Assembly: GCA_951799405.1 (NCBI GenBank)
Contig: OX637337.1
Span: forward strand, 13,452,347 to 13,516,346
Length of the DNA stretch: 64,000 bases
Source of the DNA: Agapetus fuscipes
Taxonomy: Eukaryota > Arthropoda > Insecta > Trichoptera > Glossosomatidae
Direction of reading: 5' to 3'
The notes under the pieces: generated by a model
The model's input: only the letters and a program-made list of their open reading frames with translations
Told to the model about the DNA's origin: nothing
Database searches by the model: none
Position numbers and translations under genes: made by a program
Shown here: in pieces, positions 1 through 9,575 of the stretch
Layout of the letters: each line of letters opens with the position of its first letter
Numbering within the stretch: the stretch's first letter is position 1

Positions 1-84
1 AGCACTGATAGAGTATGTACTAGAGCTAAATACAGATTGTGCCTGATCTGCTGTTTAGTCGTTTTATAGTAACTCTGCGCTATT

Positions 85-240
85 CCTCTAGAAGTGGCCA
101 GAGCCTCTGAAGGGTTGCCTCCGTTTCTTCCTTTCCTTGTTTACCTATTTCAATTCAATTTATATCCATCACATTTTTATCTATTTCCTTCTTCTACATT
201 CACTCTATATATCTAATTCTGCGTGTACAATGACATTCTC
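85..240 (-). mobile_element. Non-LTR retrotransposon 3' tail remnant
   Basis: Read on the minus strand this resembles the tail found at 7575-7830 and 26365-26650: a stretch ending in a run equivalent to 'tggccac..tagtggaat'. It is strongly decayed, with no open frame. Assignment rests only on similarity to the better preserved copies in this window, so confidence is low. Confidence 0.3.
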
Positions 241-1230
241 TACGCTTCAATTTTTTTTTAAATAGGAATGCAATTCATCCGCCTATTTTTGTCTGGCAAG
301 AAACCGGTTTTTAACATCATTAATTATTCGTTAATTTACGTTTATATCCAATATCAATTTATCTCGATATTTCTTATAAAAGATGAGGTAAATATCATGT
401 ACACAAAAGCGCAGAAAATAACTTTCTTTGTGTTTCTATGTATATACGAGTAATAAATCTCTTTTTAAAAAGATCGTAAATTGTACGTCTCATGATGAAG
501 ACATATTTAAAATTAGAGGAATAAGAATTGTATTTTTACATTGACACTGTCACTCATTACTCATCACTTTGTAATTTTAGATTATTTTAATCTGAAACTT
601 CAAAGTCCATCAAATTTAATTCTGGCCTCGTTCTGCAGATAATCAGATTAATTATTTGTTTAATCATTAATAATTAATCATGTTAATAATGACTGCTAAT
701 AAATCAAAGAAAATTCCCCTTATCACGTTTAATCTTTTTACATTTTTTTTCTTATCATTTTGTTCTACCAAATTAAGTTAAAACGTTACACCAAAGTTTC
801 AATCCAAATTCAGAAGTGATAGACTACGCATTTTATAAAATAAGATAATGATGGACTCGTCACAAATTTCAAATTAGATTTTTTGTTAGTTAAAAAAAGT
901 CACTACGTACCATAGTGGTCAAAAGTAAGAAAACCAGAAAACGTAAATACCTACTTACATTAGAAAGTTAGAAATATTTAATGTTTTTTTTTTTAGCGAA
1001 AACCAATTGATATGCAGCTCACACGACGGCCTGATATTCGCCGAACACATTGGTACACACCGTCGTTTACCGTGTGTGGTATTAAAGCATTTTTTATTTC
1101 AACCCAACTCGCAGTGTTAAAACCGGTTTTTAACACGTAAAAAGTTTCAAAGTTGGCAGAATGCTCACGTTCAAAATCGAAACACCGACAAGGATGACAA
1201 AGCCTTCATAAGAGCAGAGAACCTGTCTCC
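241..1230. other. AT-rich stretch without a recognisable gene
   Basis: No coding region is supported. The part around 845-1000 has short phrases also found near 32.4 kb and 56.9 kb ('atggactc..cacaaatttcaaat'), so it is probably a decayed piece of the family G MITE. The phrase 'aaccggtttttaaca' occurs at about 302 and again near 1121. Confidence 0.4.
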
Positions 1231-1234
1231 TAGC

Positions 1235-1352
1235 CTACTTCAAGTGAAAAGGTGGCCCTTCTATTTGAAAATAAATTTATGTTCCACTTGCAACATACGA
1301 CCCCTTGGGAGACAAGGCGGCAAGAAGTTATACTATATGCGTTGCTTAGTTT
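1235..1352 (+). repeat. SINE family B, 3' fragment
   Basis: This matches the 3' part of the tRNA-derived SINE seen in full at 34125-34450: '...aataaatttatgttccac', then 'gaccccttggga', then 'ggcaagaagtta'. The tRNA-like head and the middle are missing. Confidence 0.6.
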
Positions 1353-1460
1353 TGAAGAGAGAAATCAATGCCTAGAATACGTATGTGAAAGAATGGACTG
1401 GAATGGTTTTCTCGGTAACCAAATGTCACAAGTCTATGGACCAGGGTCCTTCGTACCAAT

Positions 1461-1708
1461 CTAATCTAATCTAAGTTGCAAAGATATTTTACATTGGAGA
1501 TTCACATTTCATGCATTTTCACAACCAGACACGTACAAGTTCGCGCTTGCACATGCCGCATGTGAACCTACAACGTAAAAACCAAATCTCAAATGGTCAT
1601 ACACCCTGCAACTCTTGCCGTCCTTCCCTGAAACAGGGGTGACGTTGGCAAAGTGAACCATTTTTACAGCATGGGTGGTCAGCCGCATACCAACCTATAA
1701 GTCAAGGA
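1461..1708 (-). repeat. Dispersed repeat family A, near full length
   Basis: On the minus strand the copy begins 'ccttgacttataggttgg', passes through 'ggttcactttgccaatgtc' and a 'cctgtttcaggga' stem, and ends in a (TTAGA)n tail next to 'tatctttgcaact'. The simple-repeat tail and variable 5' truncation among copies suggest a SINE-like retroelement, but no tRNA head is clear. Flanking bases 1709-1885 are shared with the copy at 55640. Confidence 0.75.
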
Positions 1709-1885
1709 ACATACACGACAAATTACATTTTTTAAATCAATAAATAATAATATATATGGACATCAAAACTAAACCAAAAAACAAATTCCAATCTAATAAA
1801 CCCTAGCCGCCAAAATTACAGATCAACCGCCATTTCTTTCTGTCCTTACATACTTCTTTCATTTCCTCCAGAGTCATAATCTTTT
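1709..1885 (-). repeat. Flank shared with 56147-56320
   Basis: 'gacaaattacattttt', 'atggacatcaaaa', 'ccctagccgcca' and 'ccgccatttctttctgtcc' recur in the same order beside the family A copy at 55640-55895. The two loci are copies of one longer repeat that already contained family A. The copy here lacks the roughly 240 bp TIR insertion found in the other. Confidence 0.65.
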
Positions 1886-1904
1886 TCATTCAGGCTTTTT
1901 TTAA

Positions 1905-2206
1905 TTTTTATTATGACTCTGGATATTCCATTCATTCGCAATTTCGGATATTTGGTCCATCCGTACCTTTCTCGGTCTTCCTCTACCACGACATCCATCT
2001 ATTCTTGCAACGTATACTTTCTTCGTCAGTTTTTCCTCATTCATTCTCTCCATATGCCCAAACCATCTTAACAAACTTCTTTTAATCTTCACTTTCACAC
2101 TTTCTCTTGCACCACATTCTTCTCTTACAAAATCATTCCTCACCATATCTCTCCGTTTTTCCCAAATCATACTTCTTATAAGATAATTTTGTCTCTTCTT
2201 TAGCAA
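1905..2206 (-). pseudogene. Non-LTR retrotransposon C-terminal fragment
   Basis: The minus-strand frame reads 'VREECGARESV', 'LLRWFGHMERM', 'EEKLTKKVYVARIDG' and 'RGRGRPRK'. This pattern is the well known C-terminal tail of reverse-transcriptase polyproteins of non-LTR elements in animals. Only about 100 codons are left and no RT core is present, so it is a 5'-truncated dead copy. Similar tails occur at 21560, 7575, 26365 and 54655. Confidence 0.75.
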
Positions 2207-2789
2207 TCCGGCCGGATGACTTCACAATTATGTCTATGTCGATTCATGTGCGAAGTCCATCGTGGAAGCACAAAACAAAATCTAGACAGTACAGGCACTG
2301 GATACAAGGCAAAGGACAAACACCATCCCCTAGCGCAAACCTCGCCACAGCATCACTTAATTGAGAAGCATAATCGTCAGAGCTGCTTCAGGGAAGGGCG
2401 GCAGGGTTGCCCTGCGTAGGAAAATTAAAAGAGAGCCCTGGCTTTAAAAGAATCCCCGTAATTACTGCTCGGGGTGGCGGCCTCCATACTGCACACAGCC
2501 CCATTGTACCTACACAGTAGCACCCGAGTATATAACTCACATCCATTGCGGAAACCATGTATGAAATCTACACCACTCTCTAGGTGTGCCTGCGTATATT
2601 CCATAAGTTTCGATTTACGCAATCGAGGGGGGATTTACGCAATGTTGTATACTCGGGGTGCAGTCGCACCTAATGAGTCCTCTACGACACAGGGGTGAGG
2701 GAAAGATGTCAAAATAAAAACGATATATTGCATCAGGATGTCCCGCAATCGAATCAGAAAAATTCAATTGGATTAGTTCATGAGGTATG
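2207..2789. other. Unassigned sequence
   Basis: Slightly GC-richer than its surroundings. Overlapping short open frames occur on both strands but none resembles a known protein. 'ggatttacgcaat' and related short phrases repeat locally near 2615-2645. I see no gene or classifiable element. Confidence 0.3.
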
Positions 2790-3030
2790 AGGCTGTTATG
2801 AGGCTGACTACCCATACTGTAAAAAGATGGTTCACTTTGCCAATGTCACCCCTGTTCCAGGGAAGTTCGGCAAGAGTTGCAGGGCTTATGTTCATTTGAG
2901 ATTGGGTTTCTATATTGTAGGTCCACACGCGGCATGTGTTAGCGCGAACTTATGGGAATGTCTGCTTGTGGGAATGTATTTAATATGAATCTCAAATGAT
3001 ATATATCTTTGCAACTTAGATTTAGATTAG
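2790..3030 (+). repeat. Dispersed repeat family A
   Basis: Plus-strand copy from 'tgaggtatgaggctg' to the 'gcaacttagatttagatta' tail. The 5' end carries a small local duplication of 'tatgaggctg'. The core phrases 'ggttcactttgcc' and 'cctgttccaggga' are retained. Confidence 0.75.
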
Positions 3031-3589
3031 TTCAGCAATTCTAAAACTACAAGGGTTACGAAAACATGCAAGCTAAATTGTTTTGATTGTATTTCATTTA
3101 CTAATTTTGTCAATGCTGTAAAGCGTCCTTGAGGTGGTATTTCACTTTAATTAAATATGACACTTAGAAATGCCTAATAAGTAAGTGCAAACATTTTCTA
3201 AAAATATTTTATGATGAAACATGTATGTATTTTTTGTTTGTAGCAGTCCGTAGGAACTGATTTTGTTTTTCTTACTAAAATGACAAGTAAATGACAAGAA
3301 CGTACTGGGAAATAGCGTAGACAATGTAATTGTTACGTCACATGGCTGGGCACCAAACAAAATAATGTATTTTGTTTGGTGCTATGGGCCGTGGTCACAT
3401 ACCTGTGACTTTTGACCGCCGAGAAAAAAAAAGATCGAATTTGGTGACCATTTATGCCAAAATTCAAATTATAAAAATATATTTTATGTACTCTTTTATT
3501 TACTCTAGACTCTAGAGTCTAGATGTTTCTACAATTGTTGTAAAAAAAATTGTATTTCATTTTCAAGATTTTTGAAACAAAAAACCAAG
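3031..3589. other. AT-rich stretch, nothing recognised
   Basis: No coding signal and no classifiable repeat. A 'caaacaaaataatgtattttgtttg' type short palindrome lies near 3354-3380. Confidence 0.3.
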
Positions 3590-3835
3590 GCGGTTATTTA
3601 GTGACGGCTCTGTTCGTCGGTGTGGTTAGCGTCCTCCCAAACCCCATCCCATTAAGGCCCCGCGTCTTATTCAGCGGAATACAGATAAGCTCCCCCCACT
3701 CCCCCCACACAGCTCCTTCAGGGGGCGGGGAGCCCCCCTCCCCCTCAGGGAGACAAATGTACTCACCCTGAGGGGGCAAGGGTGAACACATCCAACCCGA
3801 GATGCTACAACTTGATAGCACTGAAGGGGGAGAAT
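3590..3835. repeat. GC-rich block with C/G runs, related to 6365-6600
   Basis: An abrupt island in AT-rich DNA. It runs through 'ctccccccactcccccc', an 'acagctcc' phrase, 'gggggcggggag' and 'cccctcaggga'. The order of these blocks resembles that in 6480-6580, so both look like copies of one GC-rich mobile sequence. Open frames cover it on both strands only because stops are rare in GC-rich DNA. Confidence 0.4.
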
Positions 3836-3947
3836 TTATAAGAGTTTAATTTCTATTTATTTCACGAGCGATGTATGTGAAGGAATGGAAAGCAGTGTGC
3901 TAGGATAGGAAGTAGTTGGAGAAGTGACAAGGCTTTAGCCACCCTTG

Positions 3948-4088
3948 CATGTTTACTTACAAATTAAAATCCAAACCTCAAATGAACATAAACCCTGCAA
4001 ATTTAGCCGACTTTCCCTGAAAAAGGGGTGACATTGCCAAAATGAACCATTTGTTACTGTATGGGTGGTTAACCTCAAACCAACCTAA
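3948..4088 (-). repeat. Dispersed repeat family A, partial
   Basis: Minus-strand copy retaining the 5' half ('taggttggt...', 'ccctttttcaggga') but lacking the 3' tail. It is more diverged than average. Confidence 0.6.
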
Positions 4089-4639
4089 TTCTAGGAAAGC
4101 TTACATTTGCATTTACAGAGAATTTTATTATTTTTTATATCTAAATTTATTAATCTATGTTGTAACTATTGTCTCTGTCTTATTCCTAAGTATCCAACAT
4201 TTAAAAACGCATTTCACTTACTTTTCAACACAAATTAAACTTCCAAGGTGATTAAAAATATATAAATAAAGATAAGTTACAATAGTTTGAGGGTTTGTTG
4301 TGGGATCCTCACTGAAGGTGGATGCAGCATAATCTTGCTAAAGCCGCGTGGATCCTCAAGAGGTAGCTCCTTACTTACTTACTCACTAGTAGTATAATAC
4401 ATGTGTATATCCTCTACAGTCCTTAACCATATTGTGTTTAAGGGTAGGTACGTATTAAAGATCAGGGTTGTTGAATGACATTGAAAAAAAAACCTTTTTG
4501 TTTTCTTTTTCTTGTTTTAGATATTTTGATTTGTGATTCTTAAAAAAAACGCTTCATATCGGCTCATAGATTCTGAGATGACCAGCTATCTTTCTGCATT
4601 TTAGAAATGCGTTGACCTCTTGGAATCTCATAATATAAT

Positions 4640-4860
4640 ATTTCATAATATGTACCTCCCATAAGAACAATTATTCAGCTACTCTTCGTTCACTATTGGA
4701 CTGATAGGGCCTCCCATATTTCCCAGGTCTTGTTTTTTGTGTCTTTTGAAACCAGTTACCAGCCATTCTTTCAATCTTACCCCACCATCGTGTAGGTTTT
4801 TATCTACTGAGTTACTCCTCTCTTGATATCCACATGTCCTGTTTGGTCTCTCCAACGCTG
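4640..4860 (-). mobile_element. Possible non-LTR remnant
   Basis: Phrases such as 'accagttaccagccattc' and 'ctctccaacgctgacgacc' look like decayed coding sequence read on the minus strand, but I cannot assign a family. It ends just before SINE C at 4905. Confidence 0.2.
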
Positions 4861-4904
4861 ACGACCAATAGGGAGAAAATCCCTGTAATAATAATAATAA
4901 ATAA

Positions 4905-5158
4905 GGATGATTTTTTTGGTGAGCGCTGTTTTTGTGCGTATCACACCTTAAGAGACAATTCTCAAGTAAGATCCAGTTGCTGTAAGGCTGGATGGACCTT
5001 TAGTGACCGGTCTTTTGTAGAGGTATATGAATTTTTCACCCAGCGGAGAGCATATTTGAAAATATAAATGGTATATTTTTGGTGCTCCGCCGGGATTCGA
5101 ATCCACAACCTTCCATTTACGAGTCAGAAGTGTTAACCACTAGACTACGGACCGGTCT
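4905..5158 (-). repeat. tRNA-derived SINE, family C, near full length
   Basis: On the minus strand it starts 'gaccggtccgtagtctag' with an A-box-like 'tagtctagtgg' and a B-box-like 'gattcgaatcc', giving a tRNA-like head of about 70 nt. The body follows with 'aatataccatttatattt' and 'ggtccatccagccttacag', ending near 'aaaacagcgctcacc'. Related copies are at 20855, 31072, 49183 and 60353. It is not a functional tRNA gene. Confidence 0.75.
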
Positions 5159-5744
5159 ATATCTTGTGCAACAACTTTTTTATTCCTCAGGGTATTAGAA
5201 AACTGTGTACAGGTCTTCTTCTTCCAGTGTCATATCAGGTTTGGGAGAAAATCTCCTTATCTCTCACGGCTCAAAACAGCTCCTCCGCTGTCCTTATTCC
5301 TTACCAATCCCATTTATTACGGAGACATGAGATCTGCTTCCTCCCGACATCTCGACTTTCCTAGATCTTTCCTCTTTCCAAATGATCAAATGTAAAAAAA
5401 AAAACATTAATGTATTGTAGGACGAACATCTTCTCCTTGTTTAAAGGAAGGACATTGTGTATTTTTTCCGTTTATCTGCCCTGTGTGTAGTACTGTAGTA
5501 TCCTTCCCTGAAGCGGACTAGATATTCTAGAGACAAACAGTAGGTACTGTGGTTTACTAATACCGGTGGGGCTTTGGAAAGCGCGGAGAGATGGAGCGGA
5601 AGGTCTGGGACGTTTCATTACTTCTAATACATTCTTAAAATGAGCCGACTAGGATCAAAAGCTTCTGTAAATTCTAGAAAATGACATTTGGCGTTCGTCC
5701 TCATATTTATCGCTCTTTCGGAAAAATCCTAGATTGTCGACTAT

Positions 5745-5990
5745 TGGAGTGTGGAGGTGTCGGAAATGATTTCCCATTTCGGTGTTTATTTAAAACACAA
5801 AATTAAAATACCGGGAAGGTGTACTCAACCTTCACAAGAAATGCGAACCAGCTCAGGAGCTGGTAAATCGCTACTTCAACGAAAGTGGTGAGAACAAGGC
5901 CGGCCCCCTTACCTTTAAAAATAAATAGGTTCCACGTGCCACATGCTACTCATTCGGGACAACGTGGCAAGAAGTTTCTCTATTTGTTTA
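5745..5990 (+). repeat. SINE family B, 5'-truncated
   Basis: It starts within the body ('gtgtcggaaatgatttccc'), passes 'ttcggtgtttattt' and 'ggccggcccccttac', and ends 'cggg...caaGAAGTT'. The tRNA head is replaced by unrelated sequence. Confidence 0.65.
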
Positions 5991-6114
5991 GCTCATTTAC
6001 TTAATCGAAGATACATTATAAGGATAACTTCTTCAGAGAGCATTCATATTAACAGCCAGCCATTGGGGTGAGATTCCTTTCAGTGTTTAACATACATTTT
6101 TACTGTGAGAGCTT

Positions 6115-6357
6115 TCCTTGGCTTATAGGTTGGTATGAAGCTGACCACCCTTAGTGTAAAAAATGGTTTACTTTGCCAATGTCACCCCTGTTTCAGGGAA
6201 GGTCGCCAAAAGTTGTAGGGCTTATGTTCATTTGAGGTTTGGATTTTAATTTGTAAGTACACACTCAGCATTTTTAAGCGCGAACTACACGTGTCTGTTT
6301 GTGGGCATGCATGTGATATGAGCTTTAAATGTTAACATATCTTTGCAACTTAGATTA
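6115..6357 (+). repeat. Dispersed repeat family A, near full length
   Basis: It starts 'tccttggcttataggttgg' and ends 'ctttgcaacttagatta'. The core is well kept. It abuts the GC-rich block at 6365. Confidence 0.75.
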
Positions 6358-6364
6358 TGGATTA

Positions 6365-6600
6365 TATAGCTTGAGCTCCAGCCGCGCCGCACCGTCCCTT
6401 GTCTTGCGGCAGTGTAGCGCGGCGCCGATATCCACGCTGAGAAGCGGCAATTGTTTGGAAGCCCCCTCGCAGGAACAATGTTGTCTTCTCAGACCAGCTG
6501 CTAATCGGGGGGAGCGTCTCTCCCCTCCCCCAACAGTTCCCGCTCTCGGGGGGTGCTCCCCCCGCCCCCCAGGGAAGCTCACAATTACGAGTACAACAAA
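6365..6600. repeat. GC-rich block with G and C runs
   Basis: CpG-containing island ('ccgcgccgcaccgtccc') followed by alternating C and G runs. Its second half resembles 3670-3760 in order of motifs. It could be the end of a GC-rich transposon; no coding assignment is supportable. Confidence 0.4.
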
Positions 6601-6769
6601 TACGTGAAAGGCATTCTTTTTAATTCAAGAAAGCTTTGTGTAATTTGGGCGAATACTTAACCGGTAAAAGTAAATAAGGTTACCATTTTATCCTGAGAGT
6701 AGGCTCTCTAATTTTATGACGACTGGGTAAACCTTGTCACAATTAACAGGATAGAAGATAATGAGGTCC

Positions 6770-6900
6770 TGCATGTGAATTGACATAGACACAAAATTGT
6801 GTCGTGGAAAAGGCAAAAAAATATTGTGATAATGACCGCTAAGGACGGCAGTCCCATACGAGACTCTCGTCGAGAAAAAAGTCCATGGTGAACTGGAAAC
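6770..6900 (+). repeat. Family G MITE fragment
   Basis: It contains 'gaattgacatagacac', 'aaattgtgtcg', 'gaaaaggcaaa', 'gctaaggacggcagtcc' and 'gagaaaaaagtcc'. The same phrases recur at 11690-11775, 19485-19580, 32380-32560, 57000-57120 (inverted) and 60240-61030. Confidence 0.55.
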
Positions 6901-6910
6901 ATTATATTTT

Positions 6911-7003
6911 CCAGCCTTCCGTGAAATAGGGGTAAATTGTCAAAGTGAACTATTTTTTACAGGACGGGCGATTAGCCTCATACCGACCTACAAGTCAAGG
7001 ATA
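6911..7003 (-). repeat. Dispersed repeat family A, 5' fragment
   Basis: Minus-strand fragment covering the 5' third, from 'ccttgacttgtaggtcgg' to 'cacggaaggctgg'. Confidence 0.6.
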
Positions 7004-7194
7004 AAAAATAACTTTGTAAAATACACTGCAAAATGCAATATCCTCATTGACAGTTTTCTAAATTTTTCATAGTGTAGATTTTAAAATATTAAAAAAATCC
7101 ATTCCGCGCTCTTACACAACTCAGTTAAAAAAAGGTAAAATATTCCAACCCAACAGCGTCATATCCCCTTCCCCCCTTCCCTGCAATCCAACTT

Positions 7195-7460
7195 TACTTA
7201 AAAACGCTGTGGGGGGGGGGGGGGGGGAGTTAAGCCCGTACTTTACGAGTGAACCTGTGGGGAGTAATTCTCTCGAATTTTTAAAATTTCCCCGTATTAT
7301 TGTAGAGCTTTTTTTCCTGCCCCCGCGGCGGGATTTTTTCATCGGGATTCCCCCCCCCCCCACCCCCCATACTCCCCTTCTATTTCATCCCTACATTCCT
7401 TTTTATCCCCTTGATCCGCCCCTGGGAACTGAGAGAGATATTCCGGCAGAGGCGGATTTT
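7195..7460. repeat. Block with long G run, C run and GC-rich sequence
   Basis: A G run at about 7211-7227 and a C run at about 7350-7360 followed by 'caccccccat' lie about 140 bp apart, suggesting a diverged inverted-repeat element. 'gatccgcccctgg' and 'cagaggcggattttac' near 7410-7460 look like hAT-type terminal sequences, but I cannot pair ends or a target duplication. Confidence 0.3.
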
Positions 7461-7574
7461 ACATTTTTTATTTTTTAAGTATTTTTAACCTATATATTCA
7501 TATTATATCTAATATGAGTTTTATAGAGAAATACGAGTACAGTAGCTGCATGTCAAATATAATATCTGTTACTA

Positions 7575-7830
7575 AATCTAGTTGCCATTCCACTACGGGT
7601 GGCCAGTACCTCTGAGATTGTGTCTCCACTTTGTTCTGCCTTTGCACATTTATTTCGTCTCCTCGACATTCACCACTCTATTCTCTTTGTCGCACTCTGC
7701 CGATTCCAGGCATCCGCAATCTTGCTTATTTGATCATTCCATTCCTTGTACGGTTTACTTCTTCCACGCGTACTTTTCACATCTCCTTTGTACATTTTTT
7801 TGTTAGGCTTCCCGTTTAGTCAATAAACCC
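7575..7830 (-). mobile_element. Non-LTR retrotransposon 3' tail remnant
   Basis: Read on the minus strand it carries the same tail as 21780-21905: '...tggccac', 'tagtggaatgg'. The complementary copy at 26365-26650 shares 'ctcctcgacattc' and 'attccactagg'-type phrases. Decayed and non-coding. Confidence 0.5.
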
Positions 7831-7879
7831 ATCTGATCTTCCATATTAAATCACCCTAGGTCAATAAGGCTTGAGGGTT

Positions 7880-8500
7880 TTCTTGAATGCCTTCTAGGTA
7901 CTTGGGTGACACCCCCCTCCCCCCATTTTGGAGTGACATTCCTCCCCGTTTGGGTTCTCTCCTATTTTGGTACATTAATTCCCCATCTTTAGGTGACATT
8001 TTCTTCATTAAGGCAAAAAAAATAGAAAATTATTAATTATCTCGTAATTGGGTGATACTTTACTTTTTGGGTGATTTTTCTCCGTCTTCGGGTGACATTC
8101 TCCATATTGTGGTGCAGTTTTCTTAAAGATTGGACGACTTCCTTCTTCTTTGTGTGAAAATTCCTATTCTTTGCATTACATTCTCCTTAATTTGGGTGAA
8201 ATCGTGACTATTTTGGTGATACTCCCTCTTCTTGTGCTCAGATTCTTCCTAACTTGGGTGACAGCCTTGGGTTTCGGCTGATACTTTTCTCTTTCGGGGT
8301 TAGACTTCACCCTCTTTGGGTGACATTCCCCCTTATTTAGGTGACATCCTCCGTTGGCCGATACTGTTCTCTTTCTGGGTTAGACTTTTTACCTCTTTTT
8401 GAGTGATATTCTCTCACTCTCCGTCTATAGGTGACACTCCCCCCTCTTTAGGCGACTACCTCCCCCATCTGGGTCACAGCCCCTTCTTCTCGGCCAGTAT
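7880..8500. repeat. Degenerate minisatellite, unit about 30 bp
   Basis: At least fifteen imperfect repeats of a unit close to 'ttgggtgacattctcc' followed by a C/T-rich spacer can be read (for example near 7925, 7995, 8085, 8090-8100, 8205, 8255, 8320, 8338, 8432). Units are highly diverged and many carry indels, so the array is old. No coding frame runs through it. Confidence 0.6.
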
Positions 8501-9047
8501 ATTGTTCACCAGCACCGCCAGCTGCTTTTATCGCTGTAATAGTAAATTTGTTATTGGCTGACGTTTTATTGCAGACTGTTGGTAGCCATATTTGATACCT
8601 AACCTTACCATTGTCCTCTTTTCACTAGCACACCCTTGCCATTTAGTTTTCTTATTCTATTTTGTTTTAAGTATAGTCGACGGCTTAAGACTGGAGCGGT
8701 CGCTAGTGCAGAAAGCAGAGGCATGTGTTCGTATTCGATCGATCAAGGTAAGGAATGATTTCCTGTGCAGGTATTCTCTGCAAACCTAGGTCTTATATGG
8801 GTAATGATTTTTTAGCCATCATGAGAAACGGTTCTTATAAAATACGATTAAAAAGAATAAAAATCTTTGTAGAATTTAACTTGCCTTAATCTTAAAAACT
8901 ACATTTCCACTTGAGATTCACTCTTCATGTAAGCTCACAAACAAACGACGCATGGTTACAAAAGAGTAGGTAGCCAATCCTCATATGAACATAAAGTCTG
9001 CCACTATTGCTTATATTCTCGGAAATAGGGGAGGCATTCCGTATAAG

Positions 9048-9298
9048 TTGATAATTGGTATGCGGCTGACCAGCCATGCTGTAAAAATGGTTCACTTTGC
9101 CAATGTCACCCCTGTTTCAGGGAAGGACGGCAAGAGTTGCAGGGTGTATGTCCATTTGAGATTTGGTTTTTATGTTGTAGGTTCACATGAGGCATGTGCA
9201 AGCGCGAACTTGTACGTGTCTGGTTGTGAGAATGCATGTAATGTGAATCTCCAATGTAACATATCTTTGCAACTTAAAATGAGATTATATTAGATCAC
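9048..9298 (+). repeat. Dispersed repeat family A
   Basis: Nearly full-length copy, closest to the minus-strand copy at 33822-34075 ('ggtgtatgtccatttgag', 'gtgtctggttgtgag'). The pair forms a subfamily. Confidence 0.75.
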
Positions 9299-9504
9299 AC
9301 TTTAGCATTGTGTCTAGCTGGCATGTCTACCTCACATGATATCGTGCACCCCATGATCCGGAAGTCGCCAACGGTGAGCGAAGGGATAGAAACGCACCCG
9401 ATTATAAAATGATCAAAGTCTGTACACTCCACCGTGAGACTTGCAAAATGTAAGAAAGGCATTAAGGCCACAGTTAGTTAAATATTTGCCCTGCTCCCTC
9501 GGGC

Positions 9505-9575
9505 ACCGGGGTAAGTAAGTAAGCGAGTAGGCGGGAGTAGGCGGGAAGTAGGCGAGAGTAGGCGAGTAAGGGAAG
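9505..9575. repeat. Short minisatellite
   Basis: Repeats of 'gagtaggcg' with small changes, preceded by 'gtaagtaagtaag'. About five units. Confidence 0.6.

Noticed and set aside
7880..8500. CRISPR-like array
   Set aside because: Units are diverged, spacing is irregular, and the genome is eukaryotic; it is a degenerate minisatellite.
8985..9293. 102-codon open frame on the plus strand, with similar frames at several other sites
   Set aside because: These are translations of dispersed repeat family A; the frame is broken in many copies and does not look like a protein.
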